This document shows, in pieces, positions 1 through 10,782 of a DNA stretch of 64,000 nucleotides. The stretch is from Flavobacteriales bacterium (GTDB taxonomy: Bacteria > Bacteroidota > Bacteroidia > Flavobacteriales_E > Vicingaceae). The first letter of the stretch is position 1, and each line of letters opens with the position of its first letter. The notes beneath the pieces are model-generated. The model made no database searches. It was not told the DNA's origin and saw nothing but the letters and a program-made list of their open reading frames with translations. The stretch spans positions 1-64,000 of the forward strand of contig JAJCYO010000119.1 in the NCBI GenBank assembly GCA_029262875.1, in the 5' to 3' direction. A program made the translations under genes and the position numbers.

Positions 1-506
1 CAGCAGTTGGTGTATTCTTGGATGAAGAAATTGAAGCATTTTTTGGAGGTAAGATTTTGCTAATAGGCTCTATGCTTATTGTTACTGCAGTGTTATTAAT
101 ATTTGCAGATAGAGCCAAAAGCACGGATAAAAAAGTAGGAATAGGGCATGCTATTATTATTGGTATCTCTCAGGCCATTGCTATTTTTCCAGGAATTTCT
201 CGGTCCGGTGCGACCATATCTACTTCAGTATTATTGGGTATTGATAGGGAAAAGGCGGCACGGTTTTCTTTTATCATGGTGTTGCCACTTATTTTAGGAA
301 AGATGGCTAAGGATATTTTGGATGGTGCTTTTGATGATGTTGCTGGTGGTATTTCAATTTATGTAATAGGGTTTATAGCAGCCTTTATTACGGGTATATT
401 GGCATGTACATGGATGATTAAGTTGGTAAAAAAGAGTAAACTAAAGTACTTTGCTTACTACTGTCTTGTTGTAGGTACTTCTGCCATTGTTTATGCTATA
501 CTTTAA
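1..506 (+). CDS. uppP: Undecaprenyl-diphosphatase, 5'-truncated at window edge
   Basis: Frame is open to the window start (AVGVFLDEE...); GISRSGATIS motif and multiple TM segments typical of UppP/BacA. Confidence 0.9.
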   Translation, partial: AVGVFLDEEIEAFFGGKILLIGSMLIVTAVLLIFADRAKSTDKKVGIGHAIIIGISQAIAIFPGISRSGATISTSVLLGIDREKAARFSFIMVLPLILGKMAKDILDGAFDDVAGGISIYVIGFIAAFITGILACTWMIKLVKKSKLKYFAYYCLVVGTSAIVYAIL

Positions 507-1261
507 TGTCTGAACAAGCACCAAATAAATTCCAAACTGGACAAATTATTCTCATTGATAAGCCATTGACTTGGACTTCTTTTGATGTAGTAAAAAAAAT
601 AAGGTGGTTGATTCGAAAAGAGTATAATCTCAAAAAAATTAAGGTAGGCCATGCGGGAACATTAGATCCATTGGCTACTGGATTATTAATTCTTTGTACG
701 GGTAAATTCACTAAAAAAATTGATGAATTACAGGCTCAAGAAAAGGAATATACAGGTGTTATTACTTTGGGAGCGACAACAGCTTCTTATGATTTAGAAA
801 AGGAAGTTGACATTGAATTTCCAACAGATCATATTACGACCGATTTGATAAAAGAAACGGCAACATCGTTTATTGGAGTACAAGAACAGATCGCACCGAT
901 GCATTCAGCAAAAAAAATTGATGGTAAAAGGGCGTATGAGTATGCGCGTGATGGAGAAGAAGTGAAACTCAAATCAAATCAAATAAACATTAAGGAATTT
1001 GATGTTGAGTTGTGCGAGTGTCCACAATTTGATGGTGAAAGTGATTCAAAGATAAATCAAGAAAAACCTTATAACAAAGGCATCCATATTAAGTTTAGAA
1101 TAGTTTGTTCTAAAGGAACATACATTCGTTCTATTGCCAGGGATTTTGGTGAAAGAGTAAAATCAGGAGGACATCTTTCACAATTGGTAAGAACCCGAAT
1201 AGGCGACTATGACATTGGAGATGCTATAACCATGGATGATGCCGCTGGTTTATTTACTTAA
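506..1261 (+). CDS. truB: tRNA pseudouridine(55) synthase TruB
   Basis: IDKPLTWTSFDVV, VGHAGTLDPLATGLL, SKGTYIRSIARDFG motifs. Confidence 0.96.
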   Translation: MSEQAPNKFQTGQIILIDKPLTWTSFDVVKKIRWLIRKEYNLKKIKVGHAGTLDPLATGLLILCTGKFTKKIDELQAQEKEYTGVITLGATTASYDLEKEVDIEFPTDHITTDLIKETATSFIGVQEQIAPMHSAKKIDGKRAYEYARDGEEVKLKSNQINIKEFDVELCECPQFDGESDSKINQEKPYNKGIHIKFRIVCSKGTYIRSIARDFGERVKSGGHLSQLVRTRIGDYDIGDAITMDDAAGLFT

Positions 1262-1588
1262 AAGATGCTTTAGTCCAAGGTACAGGTTTTGTTCAACCGT
1301 ATCATATTCACCATCTGACAGAAATAATTCTTTCATCTTGTTTAATAATACATCAACCTGCTCGTGGGAATATTCAAACCTTTTTAAAGTTGATAAAATT
1401 TTCTGAAGACTTTGGTAGTCGTTATCCTTATCGAATTCTTTGTGAATGTTATTATAGGTGTCTTCGCTAATTTTTGATTTTATGATTTCTTTTTCCTCTG
1501 GAGTTTCAATAAAATCTGCATGAGCGCAGTAAAGCATAAGATAAGCTTTAAACTCATGTCTTGACCAATTTGTACCAAAACCTTCCAT
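1250..1588 (-). CDS. Conserved hypothetical small acidic protein (possibly TerB-like helical)
   Basis: 112-aa ORF, ATG start, 3' end overlaps truB convergently; helical pattern. Confidence 0.6.
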   Translation of the reverse strand: MEGFGTNWSRHEFKAYLMLYCAHADFIETPEEKEIIKSKISEDTYNNIHKEFDKDNDYQSLQKILSTLKRFEYSHEQVDVLLNKMKELFLSDGEYDTVEQNLYLGLKHLLSK

Positions 1589-1608
1589 AGATTTATTTTT
1601 TTTAAGAT

Positions 1609-2637
1609 TTAGTTACTTTCCAACAACTCAAACAATTCGTCCAATTTAGGAGTCAAAATCACTTCAATTCTTCTGTTCTTTTTACGCCCCTCAACAGTGT
1701 TAGATAAGTCTAATGGTAAGTACTCACTTCTTCCGGCTGCAGTTAATCGTTTAGGACTTACTTTGCTGCTCGTTGTAATAATTTTTACAACAGAAGTTGC
1801 TCTTTTAACACTTAAGTCCCAATTGTCTTCAATGTCTCCTTTGCTCTTTAGAGGCACATTGTCTGTATGTCCTTCAACCACCACATCTATATCTGAACTA
1901 CCTTCTAATACTTTGGCTAATTTTTTAAGCACTTCTGTTCCTTTGCTCCCAACTTTGTAACTTCCCGAAGCAAATAATAGACTTTCATCTAACGAAACAT
2001 AAACTTTTCCATTTTTTTGTTCGATGGTTAGCCCGTTGTTTTCAAAGCCGAGTAAAGCCTCTTTCACTTTCTTTTTAAGATTAGCTAACGCTTGATCTTT
2101 TTTGTTGATGATGGCTTCCAATTCATTTACTCGTTTTTCGCGCGCTTCTAAGTCTGCAGATAGTTTCTTCAAATCCGCTTCTTTTTTAAGTAAAGAGGTT
2201 TCTAATGCACGGAGTGCATCCTCTTGAGCTTGAAGATCTAATTGAGTTTGTTGCAGCTGCTTCATTAGTTTGTCAGTAGCAGTTTTGCTTTTAGAAGATT
2301 GCTTGTTATTCTTTTCAGATAATAACCTGTAGGTTTCTTTTAACGTGTTGTAATTTTTCCCCATTGTTTCATAATCCGTTCTTTTTTTCTCCATGTCACT
2401 CTGGAACTGAATCAATTGTTTTTGAATCGCTTCTACAGAAGCTTTCAGTTCAAGATTTTGTTCTTCTAAGTCCTGATTCAATGCTTTTAGAGCAGAATTT
2501 TCATCCCTACAAGCTTGTTGTTTGGTTTTTAATTCTTCGTACTTTTTTGCTGGCACACATGAAAAAAGTGCTCCCACAATCAATATATAGATGATGTGCT
2601 GTTTTTTTATAACCATTGGTTCTGTTTTAATAGACAA
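1609..2637 (-). CDS. OmpA-family protein with N-terminal lipobox-like signal and long coiled coil
   Basis: ALFSCVPAKKYEE; coiled coil; C-terminal OmpA motif (VVVEGHTDNVP...NWDLSVKRATSVV...GRKKNRRIEVIL). Confidence 0.9.
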   Translation of the reverse strand: MSIKTEPMVIKKQHIIYILIVGALFSCVPAKKYEELKTKQQACRDENSALKALNQDLEEQNLELKASVEAIQKQLIQFQSDMEKKRTDYETMGKNYNTLKETYRLLSEKNNKQSSKSKTATDKLMKQLQQTQLDLQAQEDALRALETSLLKKEADLKKLSADLEAREKRVNELEAIINKKDQALANLKKKVKEALLGFENNGLTIEQKNGKVYVSLDESLLFASGSYKVGSKGTEVLKKLAKVLEGSSDIDVVVEGHTDNVPLKSKGDIEDNWDLSVKRATSVVKIITTSSKVSPKRLTAAGRSEYLPLDLSNTVEGRKKNRRIEVILTPKLDELFELLESN

Positions 2638-2736
2638 TAATATCCTTTAATACTGCAGTGTTAATGGGGCTTAAAGGTTATTTATAAACAGTCAACTATT
2701 AAAAACCATGTTAGCATTAAAAAAAAGATGTGTTTT

Positions 2737-2766
2737 TTTGCAGTAATGAATAAATTCATACCTTTG
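2737..2766 (+). promoter_or_regulatory. Bacteroidetes-type promoter TTTG-N18-TACCTTTG upstream of the DUF177-rpmF operon
   Basis: TTTG at 2737-2740, TACCTTTG at 2759-2766; matches -33 TTG / -7 TAnnTTTG. Confidence 0.7.
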
Positions 2767-2791
2767 CGGACTTTCGCTTAAAAAGTGAATT

Positions 2792-3310
2792 TTGAGAAGT
2801 TTAAGTGAATATATAATTAAGTTTGAAGGGTTGAAACAGGGAACTCATTTTTATGAGTTTAATGTGGGGAATAAGTTCTTTGAGGAATTTGATTGTTTTG
2901 AGTTTGAAAAATCGGCTGTAAAGGTTGATTTGGAATTTAAGAAACAATCAACAATGATGGTGTTGACGTTTAATTTTGGTGGAACAATTACAGTTCCTTG
3001 TGATCGATGTTTAGATGAAGTTGATGTAGATGTGGAAGGAGAAGAAAAATTGATTGTTAAGTTCGGTAATGAGGCATATGATGAAACTGATGAAATATTA
3101 GTTCTTCCTCAACATGAACATGAAATAAACGTAGCAAAGTATATTTATGAATTTATAAATATAAACCTTCCTCAAAAGAGAATACATTTTGAAGGCTTAT
3201 GTAATCAGGATGTGATTGATGAACTTGAAAAAATTGAACAAAAACAAGAAATAGATGACGACCCGAGGTGGTCAACTTTAAAAGATATTAATTTGAATAA
3301 AAATAAATAA
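2792..3310 (+). CDS. YceD/DUF177 family protein
   Basis: PCDRCLDEV Cys motif, directly upstream of rpmF as in most bacteria. Confidence 0.85.
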   Translation: MRSLSEYIIKFEGLKQGTHFYEFNVGNKFFEEFDCFEFEKSAVKVDLEFKKQSTMMVLTFNFGGTITVPCDRCLDEVDVDVEGEEKLIVKFGNEAYDETDEILVLPQHEHEINVAKYIYEFININLPQKRIHFEGLCNQDVIDELEKIEQKQEIDDDPRWSTLKDINLNKNK

Positions 3311-3312
3311 AA

Positions 3313-3498
3313 ATGGCACATCCTAAACGAAAGACGTCAAAGCAAAGAAGAGACAAAAGAAGAACTCATTATAAAGCTGTGGCGCCAACATTATCGAACT
3401 GTTCTAATTGTGGTGCTCCAACATTATACCATAGAGTTTGTGGTGAATGTGGATTCTACAGAGGCAAGCAAGCTGTTGAAAAAGAAATAGCACTATAA
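3313..3498 (+). CDS. rpmF: 50S ribosomal protein L32
   Basis: MAHPKRKTSKQRRDKRRTHYKA; CxxC...CxxC. Confidence 0.97.
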   Translation: MAHPKRKTSKQRRDKRRTHYKAVAPTLSNCSNCGAPTLYHRVCGECGFYRGKQAVEKEIAL

Positions 3499-3629
3499 TT
3501 TAAATTATAGGCGAAAAGATTAGAAACTTATTGGTTCAACTGCTTGAATCAGTAAGTTTTTTTGTTTTATATGATTATTCAATCGATATATTATTTACCT
3601 TCGTTCGTTCATATTGCTAATAAAGATCT

Positions 3630-4625
3630 ATGAGTAAAATTACTGCAGCAATAACAGCGGTTAATGGCTATGTTCCTGACTATGTTTTAGACAACAAAGA
3701 GTTAGAAACAATGATTGAAACCACCGATGAGTGGATCACAACCAGAACTGGAATTAAAGAGCGAAGGATACTTAAAGGAGAAGGACAAGGAGCATCAGTA
3801 ATGGGTGCTGAAGCAGTAAAAGGATTGTGTGAAAAACGAGGAATTTCTCCTGAGGAAATTGATTTACTAATCTGTTGTACCGTAACGGGAGATCATATAT
3901 TTCCAGCCACAGCAAACATTATTACAGATAAAGTTGGAGCCAAAAATGCTTTTGGATTTGATTTAAATGCAGCTTGTTCAGGGTTTATCTATGGATTGGT
4001 TACAGGGTCAAAATACGTAGAATCAGGAACACATAAGAAAGTAGTAGTTGTAGGTGTTGATAAGATGTCTGCCATTGTTGATTACGAAGATAGAGCAACA
4101 TGTATCATCTTTGGTGATGGTGGAGGTGCTGTATTGTTAGAACCTAACGAAGAAGGGAATGGGGTAAAAGATTCCATTTTAAGAAGTGATGGTTCTGGGG
4201 TAAAATATTTATCTCAAAAAGCAGGAGGATCTGCGTATCCTCCAACGCATGAAACGGTTGACAATAGAGAACATTATGCTCGTCAAGATGGAAAAACAGT
4301 ATTTAAATTTGCTGTTACCAAGATGGCAGATGTCTCGGCTGAAATCATGGAAAAAAATAATCTAACAGGTGATGATGTTGCTTGGTTAGTTCCACATCAA
4401 GCAAATAAAAGAATTATTGATGCTACGGCCAGAAGAATGGATGTTAGTGATGAAAAAGTAATGTTGAACATTGAAAAATATGGGAACACAACTTCAGGAA
4501 CTATTCCACTTTGTTTGTGGGAATGGGAAAAACAATTGAAAAAAGGAGATAATTTGATTATCGCTGCTTTTGGAGGTGGTTTTACCTGGGGTTCTATATG
4601 GTTAAAGTGGGCCTATAACTCTTAA
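3630..4625 (+). CDS. fabH: 3-oxoacyl-ACP synthase III
   Basis: [10 protein letters not shown] active site, [16 protein letters not shown] motifs. Confidence 0.96.
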   Translation: MSKITAAITAVNGYVPDYVLDNKELETMIETTDEWITTRTGIKERRILKGEGQGASVMGAEAVKGLCEKRGISPEEIDLLICCTVTGDHIFPATANIITDKVGAKNAFGFDLNAACSGFIYGLVTGSKYVESGTHKKVVVVGVDKMSAIVDYEDRATCIIFGDGGGAVLLEPNEEGNGVKDSILRSDGSGVKYLSQKAGGSAYPPTHETVDNREHYARQDGKTVFKFAVTKMADVSAEIMEKNNLTGDDVAWLVPHQANKRIIDATARRMDVSDEKVMLNIEKYGNTTSGTIPLCLWEWEKQLKKGDNLIIAAFGGGFTWGSIWLKWAYNS

Positions 4626-4670
4626 AGAAGATAATAAATTTACAAGATATAAAATCAAATAATTATAATT

Positions 4671-5183
4671 ATGAAGCCATCAGAAATTCAAGATTTAATA
4701 AAATTTGTTGCGAAATCTGGCGTAAGTGAAGTTGAAATTGAAGATAAAGATTTTAAAATCACGATAAAAACACCACCACATAAAAAAGGAAAACTAATAG
4801 TAGAAGCTGTTCAGCAGGTAGCTCAAGTTCAAGCGCCTGCTCCTGCACAAGTTGCTGTAACAGCACCGGTTCAAGCGGCACCAGCACCAGCTGAAAATGT
4901 TGAAACACCGGCTGCATCGAATGGAGCTGACGATGATTCAAAGTACATTACAATTAAGTCTCCAATGATTGGGACTTTCTATAGAAAGCCATCGCCAGAC
5001 AAGCCTAATTTTGTAAATGTCGGAGATGACCTTGCTGAAGATACAGTTGTTTGTATGGTTGAAGCTATGAAGTTATTTAACGAGATAGAAGCAGAAATCT
5101 CTGGAAAAGTTGTGAAAACGCTTGTGGATGACGGTTCTCCAGTAGAGTATGATCAACCTTTATTCTTGGTTGACCCATCTTAA
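4671..5183 (+). CDS. accB: Acetyl-CoA carboxylase biotin carboxyl carrier protein
   Basis: C-terminal VEAMKLFNEIEAE biotinylation motif, Ala/Pro-rich linker, next to accC. Confidence 0.97.
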   Translation: MKPSEIQDLIKFVAKSGVSEVEIEDKDFKITIKTPPHKKGKLIVEAVQQVAQVQAPAPAQVAVTAPVQAAPAPAENVETPAASNGADDDSKYITIKSPMIGTFYRKPSPDKPNFVNVGDDLAEDTVVCMVEAMKLFNEIEAEISGKVVKTLVDDGSPVEYDQPLFLVDPS

Positions 5184-5255
5184 ATTAATCATTAACAATA
5201 AGCTCAAAACGATCATAGGTAATCAATGAGTTTTGAAACGGCTATTTAAAAAATT

Positions 5256-6599
5256 ATGTTTAAAAAAATATTAATAGCGAATAGAGGAGAAATTGCTTTA
5301 AGGGTAATTAGAACGTGTAAGGAAATGGGAATTAGCACAGTTGCTGTTTATTCTACAGCAGATGCAGATAGCTTACATGTTAGATTTGCAGATGAAGCAG
5401 TTTGCATTGGGCCTCCCAAAAGCGCTGAATCATATTTAAATATTCCAAACATTATTGCTGCTGCAGAAATTACAAATGCAGATGCAATTCATCCGGGCTA
5501 TGGATTTTTATCTGAGAATGCAAAATTCTCAAAAATCTGTGAGGAAAATGGAATAAAATTTATTGGAGCATCTCCAGAGATGATTGATGGAATGGGAGAT
5601 AAGGCTTCGGCTAAAGAAACCATGCAAAAAGCAGGTGTTCCTGTGGTTCCTGGATCTAAGGGATTGCTAAAAGATTTAGCTGATGCGAAAGCAACTGCTA
5701 AAAAAGTTGTTTATCCAGTAATGATTAAAGCTACTGCTGGAGGTGGAGGAAAGGGAATGCGTGTTGTTTGGAGCGAAGATGAAATGGAAGAGCATTGGAA
5801 TTCTGCTAGACAAGAATCTGCTGCTGCATTTGGGAATGATGGGATGTACATGGAGAAGTTCATTGAAGAACCGCGTCATATAGAAATTCAAATAGCGGGA
5901 GATGCATTTGGAAATGCATGCCACATGTCAGAAAGAGATTGCTCTATTCAAAGAAGACATCAAAAATTAGTTGAAGAAACTCCTTCTCCTTTTATGACAA
6001 AGGCTTTGAGAAAAAAAATGGGAGCGGCTTCAGTTAAAGCTGCCAAAGCAGTGAAATATGAAGGTGTTGGTACGGTTGAGTTTTTAGTGGATAAAAACAG
6101 AGATTTTTATTTTATGGAGATGAATACACGTATTCAAGTGGAGCATACCATTACTGAAGAAGTAATTAATTTTGATTTGATAAAAGAACAAATCAAATTG
6201 GCTGCGGGTCATAAGATGAGCGGTAAAAACTATGAACCTACCATGCATTCAATGCAATGTAGGATAAATGCTGAAGATCCTTTTAATGGTTTTAGACCAA
6301 GTCCTGGCCAAATTACAACATATCACGAACCAGGTGGTCATGGAATAAGAATAGATACACATGTATATGCTAACTATATTATTCCTCCTTATTATGATTC
6401 TATGATATCTAAGCTAATTGTTGTCGCTCAATCAAGGGAAGAAGCAATAAAGAAAATGGAGCGGGCGTTAGATGAATATATTATTGAAGGAATAAAATCA
6501 ACCATACCTTTTCACCAGCAATTATTGCAGGATGAAAACTTTAGGAAGGGAGAATTTACAACAAAATTCATGGAAACATTTGTAATAAAAGAAAAATAA
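5256..6599 (+). CDS. accC: Acetyl-CoA carboxylase biotin carboxylase subunit
   Basis: [40 protein letters not shown]. Confidence 0.97.
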   Translation: MFKKILIANRGEIALRVIRTCKEMGISTVAVYSTADADSLHVRFADEAVCIGPPKSAESYLNIPNIIAAAEITNADAIHPGYGFLSENAKFSKICEENGIKFIGASPEMIDGMGDKASAKETMQKAGVPVVPGSKGLLKDLADAKATAKKVVYPVMIKATAGGGGKGMRVVWSEDEMEEHWNSARQESAAAFGNDGMYMEKFIEEPRHIEIQIAGDAFGNACHMSERDCSIQRRHQKLVEETPSPFMTKALRKKMGAASVKAAKAVKYEGVGTVEFLVDKNRDFYFMEMNTRIQVEHTITEEVINFDLIKEQIKLAAGHKMSGKNYEPTMHSMQCRINAEDPFNGFRPSPGQITTYHEPGGHGIRIDTHVYANYIIPPYYDSMISKLIVVAQSREEAIKKMERALDEYIIEGIKSTIPFHQQLLQDENFRKGEFTTKFMETFVIKEK

Positions 6600-6629
6600 A
6601 ATAACTTTAGACTCATTAAATTTTTATTT

Positions 6630-7466
6630 ATGGATAAAAACGTATATAAAGTATTGGTACCGCACGATTTCACAGCAGTTGCGGATTGTGCAGTTAATCA
6701 TGCGGCAAAAATTGCTAAATCCTTTAACGGGGAAGTGTATTTATTGCATGTAGTCTCAAAAACTAAAGAAGTGGATGCGGCAAAAGCAAAACTTAGCAAA
6801 ATTGTTGAAGAGTCTGACAGTAAGTATGGTGTAAACACACATGCTATTGTGAGAATCGGGAATATTTTTGATGATATCGGAGATGTTGCTTCCGAAATAG
6901 GAGCTGGATATATTGTTATGGGAACTCATGGTGCAACAGGAATGCAAAAAATTATGGGAAGTCATGCTTTAAAGGTAATTTCTCATTCTAAAGTTCCTTT
7001 TGTAATTGTTCAAGAAAAAGGACCAAGTGATACAGATGTTTATGATGACATAGTTGTACCTATTGATTATTCTGATGTAACAAAGCAAAAGTTAACGATT
7101 GCTGCGAGTATCGCTACTCACTTCAATAGTAAAATTCACATATTTGCTGCAAAAGAGAATGATCAATTTTTGCAAGTTAAATTGGATAGAGAATTAACAT
7201 TTGCTAAAAATTATTTTTCAGAAAAATCGATTAGCTATAGTATAGAAAACGCTGAACGATCTGGAGGGTTTAAGAAACAACTGATTAGATTTGCCGCTAA
7301 AATTAATGCAGATATGATTGCTGTTGTAAATACAAGAGAGGGCGCTTTATTGCCTGACTTTTTTGGTAGTGAAGAACAAGAAGTTATTGCTAATGATGCA
7401 GAAATTCCTGTGATTATTACTAATCCTACTCAACATTTTGTTTCAAGTAGTGTTTTTGGAACGTGA
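6630..7466 (+). CDS. Universal stress protein, two UspA domains
   Basis: N-terminal domain with MGTHGATGMQKIMGSHALKVISHSKVPFVIV. Confidence 0.9.
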   Translation: MDKNVYKVLVPHDFTAVADCAVNHAAKIAKSFNGEVYLLHVVSKTKEVDAAKAKLSKIVEESDSKYGVNTHAIVRIGNIFDDIGDVASEIGAGYIVMGTHGATGMQKIMGSHALKVISHSKVPFVIVQEKGPSDTDVYDDIVVPIDYSDVTKQKLTIAASIATHFNSKIHIFAAKENDQFLQVKLDRELTFAKNYFSEKSISYSIENAERSGGFKKQLIRFAAKINADMIAVVNTREGALLPDFFGSEEQEVIANDAEIPVIITNPTQHFVSSSVFGT

Positions 7467-7482
7467 TCTAGATATAATTTAT

Positions 7483-7515
7483 AAAAAAAGCCCTGCATTT
7501 TGTAGGGCTTTTTTT
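7483..7515 (+). terminator. Rho-independent terminator
   Basis: AAAAAAAGCCCTgcattttgtAGGGCTTTTTTT. Confidence 0.85.
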
Positions 7516-7562
7516 ATGGATAAACCTCACAATTTATTGTTTACATCATTTTAAAAGTAATG

Positions 7563-7592
7563 TTTGCTTAAGTGTTTTAAAAAATACCTTTA
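7563..7592 (+). promoter_or_regulatory. Bacteroidetes-type promoter TTTG-N18-TACCTTTA
   Basis: TTTG 7563-7566, TACCTTTA 7585-7592; one mismatch to TAnnTTTG. Confidence 0.5.
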
Positions 7593-7626
7593 CACAATAA
7601 AATAACTAATATAAAGTAGATTAGAT

Positions 7627-9408
7627 ATGGCTTTTCGATTATTGGCAATATTACTTTTTCTTAATTCTTCTGTGTTCGCTCAGCTCCATACTTATAAATG
7701 GACCAACGAAAAAAAGAAAGCAGAAGGTGTTGTTAAAGATGGTTTGGAACAAGGTAAATGGACTTTTTGGAGCAGAGAAGGGGTCATTCAACAAGAAGTA
7801 AATTACAAGGATGGTTTGTTTGATGGGAAGTATACGAATTACAACGATGAAGGAAAAAAAAGAGAAGAAGGGTTTTTTGTAAAAGCAAAAAAAGAGGGTG
7901 TTTGTAAGATTTGGTATGGGAATGGAAAATTAGAGATGATAGGCTATAATAAAAATGGATATCAAGATAGTTTGTGGACTTTCTTTTACCCTTCAGGAAA
8001 TAAAAAGGAGGAAGGGCATTTCAAAAGAGACCAGAGAATTGGAGAATGGAAAACATGGTATGATAATCAAAAAGTGAAAAGCATTAGAAGTTTTAAGGAA
8101 GATGGAATTTACTTGGACAGTTATTATTTAAAATCAGGAGAACAGGCCGTAAATGAGGGTGCTGGGGAATATGTGGAGTACCATCAAAATACGGACATCA
8201 AAATTAAAGGGGATTATAAAAATGGAAGGCGAACAGGTTTGTGGGTAGAATTTGATGCAAATAAAAATCCAATTTCTTCAGGCAATTATGAAAAAGGAAT
8301 AATGATAGGAGATTGGATTTACTATTGGAACGAAAGTAAACAACCTAAATTAACGGGAAGTGTTGCCAATGGTAAAAAAGATAAATTATGGACGTATTGG
8401 TATTTGAGTGGGCAAAAATTGAAAGAAGTTAATTTTGTAGAAGGAAAAGAGAATGGATCAATGCAAGAATGGTTCGAAGATGGAAAATTAAGTGTTGAAG
8501 GATCCTTTTTGAATGGTGAGAGGGATAGTAAATGGATATTTTGGTTAGCAAATGGTGAAAAAGACTTTGAAGGAAGCTTTAAGGTAGGGTTAAGAGATGG
8601 TTTATGGACTTTTTATAGTGATAGTACTGGAAATAAAAGTTATGAAGGAACCTATAAAGATGATAAACGAAATGGAGACTGGACATTCTGGTATTTAAAT
8701 AAAAAAACATGGAAAAAAGGAAATTATCTAAATGATAAAAAAGAAGGGGAGTGGAATATATGGAATGAAGAAGGACAGTTAGTCATGCAAGGAAGTTTTA
8801 AAAATGGAAAAGAAGAAGGAGAATGGAAATCATGGTATGATGGTGGAGCAAAGAAAGATATTGGGAATTTCAGCAAGGGAATAATGAATGGGGCGTGGAA
8901 TGGTTGGTTTGAAAATGGGCAGCAAGATTATAAAGGAACGTATAAAAAAGGCTTAAAAGATGGCATATGGGAACATTGGTATTTAAATGGAGAGAAAGAG
9001 CTTATGGACGCTTATTTAGTGAAAACAGAAGAGAAGAAGAGCTATTTAAAGGACAGTAAAAACAAATACGCTGAATTTACTAAAGAGGTCTTAACATCTG
9101 TCCAAGAAGGGCCTCATTATTCATGGTATGAAAATGGCCAACCTAAAGACGAAGGTTTTTTTAAAAATAATATGCAAGAAGGAAAGTGGACTTATTATTA
9201 TGATGATGGTAAAAAAATGTATGAACAAACTTTTATAGATGGAAAACAAGAAGGAAAAGTAACGTCCTGGTATGCTATTGGTACTTTAGAAAGTGAAAAG
9301 AATTTTAAGAATCATAAGCCCGATGGAAAATGGACTTTTTACGAAAAACAAGCCGGGAAAATTAAAAGTGTAATGTACTTTAAGGATGGGGTTAAGATCA
9401 ACAAATAA
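7627..9408 (+). CDS. Secreted MORN/YwqK-type repeat protein
   Basis: N-terminal signal; many tandem units of type 'G.W..W...G....G.F..G...G.W..W'. Confidence 0.85.
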   Translation: MAFRLLAILLFLNSSVFAQLHTYKWTNEKKKAEGVVKDGLEQGKWTFWSREGVIQQEVNYKDGLFDGKYTNYNDEGKKREEGFFVKAKKEGVCKIWYGNGKLEMIGYNKNGYQDSLWTFFYPSGNKKEEGHFKRDQRIGEWKTWYDNQKVKSIRSFKEDGIYLDSYYLKSGEQAVNEGAGEYVEYHQNTDIKIKGDYKNGRRTGLWVEFDANKNPISSGNYEKGIMIGDWIYYWNESKQPKLTGSVANGKKDKLWTYWYLSGQKLKEVNFVEGKENGSMQEWFEDGKLSVEGSFLNGERDSKWIFWLANGEKDFEGSFKVGLRDGLWTFYSDSTGNKSYEGTYKDDKRNGDWTFWYLNKKTWKKGNYLNDKKEGEWNIWNEEGQLVMQGSFKNGKEEGEWKSWYDGGAKKDIGNFSKGIMNGAWNGWFENGQQDYKGTYKKGLKDGIWEHWYLNGEKELMDAYLVKTEEKKSYLKDSKNKYAEFTKEVLTSVQEGPHYSWYENGQPKDEGFFKNNMQEGKWTYYYDDGKKMYEQTFIDGKQEGKVTSWYAIGTLESEKNFKNHKPDGKWTFYEKQAGKIKSVMYFKDGVKINK

Positions 9409-9411
9409 CCA

Positions 9412-9975
9412 CTAAACCGTCATAATGTCTTTTTCCTTAGCATCAATTAACGCATCAATTTTAGCCGAATAACTATCCGTTATTTTTTGAACCTCATTTT
9501 CAGCATCTTTAGCTTGATCTTCGCTCAAGCCATCGTTTTTTAATTTTTTAATCTCATCGTTTGCATCTTTACGAGCATTTCTGATGCCAACTTTAGCTTC
9601 TTCTCCCTCAGCTTTTGCTTGCTTGCTTAAATCACCTCTTCTCTCTTCAGTAAGAGCAGGAATATTAATTAAGACAGTTTCCCCATTGTTTTGTGGGTTT
9701 AACCCCAAATTAGCATGAGCGATGCCTTTTTCTATTTCCTCTAATAACGCTTTCTCAAATGGTTGAATTGATAGTGTTCTACCATCTAATGCATTAACAT
9801 TCGCAACTTGATTAAGAGGTGTTAAAGAACCATAATATTCTACTACAACTTTGCTAAGCATCATCGGAGATGCTTTTCCCGCTCTAATTTTTTGTAATTG
9901 ACTGTCTAAATGGGTCATTGCATTCTCCATTGCTTCTTTGGCAGCATCAAATGTAAATTCAAGTTCTTCGTTCAT
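9412..9975 (-). CDS. frr: Ribosome recycling factor
   Basis: HLDSQLQKIRAGKASPMML, VLINIPALTEERR. Confidence 0.96.
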   Translation of the reverse strand: MNEELEFTFDAAKEAMENAMTHLDSQLQKIRAGKASPMMLSKVVVEYYGSLTPLNQVANVNALDGRTLSIQPFEKALLEEIEKGIAHANLGLNPQNNGETVLINIPALTEERRGDLSKQAKAEGEEAKVGIRNARKDANDEIKKLKNDGLSEDQAKDAENEVQKITDSYSAKIDALIDAKEKDIMTV

Positions 9976-10006
9976 CGTTATAAATTTGAAATAAAGATAT
10001 CAAAAA

Positions 10007-10717
10007 TTAAAATTCCACCAAGGTTCCGACACTGGTTTCTTGATTTGCTACCTTTTTTAGGTTCCCTGGAGTGTTCATATCAAAAACAATGATTGGTAAC
10101 TTATTCTCGTTACAAAGTGTAAAAGCAGTCATATCCATAACGCTTAAGCCTTGTTTATAGACTTCCTCAAATGAAATGGTTTCATACTTTGTGGCTGAAC
10201 TGTCTTTTTCTGGATCAGCACTATAAATTCCATCAACTCTCGTTCCTTTTAAAATAACATCAGCTTCAATTTCAATTGCTCTCAAACTTGCAGCAGTATC
10301 AGTAGTAAAATATGGATTACCAGTTCCAGCTCCAAAAATCACGACTCGTCCTTTTTGTAAATGACGAACAGCTCTTCTTTTAATAAAAGGTTCAGCAATT
10401 TCTTTCATTTCAATAGCAGTCTGAAGTCGCGTATATACATCAATAGCTTCTAAAGCTGATTGTAAAGCCATACTGTTAATGACAGTAGCTAACATTCCCA
10501 TGTAATCTCCTTGGGTACGTTCCATACCACCTTCTTCTGCTTGTATTCCTCTAAATATATTTCCACCGCCTATTACTATAGCCACTTGTATTCCTTGATC
10601 TACAATTTCTTTAATTTCTTTTGCATATTCAGATAACCTGTTATTGTCAATTCCAAATTGCTTATCACCCATTAATGCTTCGCCACTTAGTTTTAAAAGA
10701 ATTCTTTTGTAAGCCAT
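10007..10717 (-). CDS. pyrH: UMP kinase
   Basis: [37 protein letters not shown]. Confidence 0.97.
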   Translation of the reverse strand: MAYKRILLKLSGEALMGDKQFGIDNNRLSEYAKEIKEIVDQGIQVAIVIGGGNIFRGIQAEEGGMERTQGDYMGMLATVINSMALQSALEAIDVYTRLQTAIEMKEIAEPFIKRRAVRHLQKGRVVIFGAGTGNPYFTTDTAASLRAIEIEADVILKGTRVDGIYSADPEKDSSATKYETISFEEVYKQGLSVMDMTAFTLCNENKLPIIVFDMNTPGNLKKVANQETSVGTLVEF

Positions 10718-10735
10718 GTCATTTAATTTTTGGTC

Positions 10736-10769
10736 AAAAAAAAGAGAGAATTTAAATTCTCTCTTTTTA
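10736..10769 (-). terminator. Rho-independent terminator between tsf and pyrH
   Basis: AAAAAGAGAGAATTTAAATTCTCTCTTTTT symmetric hairpin with A/T tracts. Confidence 0.7.
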
Positions 10770-10782
10770 ATAATATATTTTG

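Noticed and set aside
4759-4941. 60-aa minus-strand ORF in accB
   Set aside because: Antisense of the Ala/Pro/Gln linker; low complexity.
7700-9400. Apparent DNA repeats suggesting a CRISPR or satellite array
   Set aside because: Repeats are degenerate at DNA level and follow the codon frame of the MORN-like protein.
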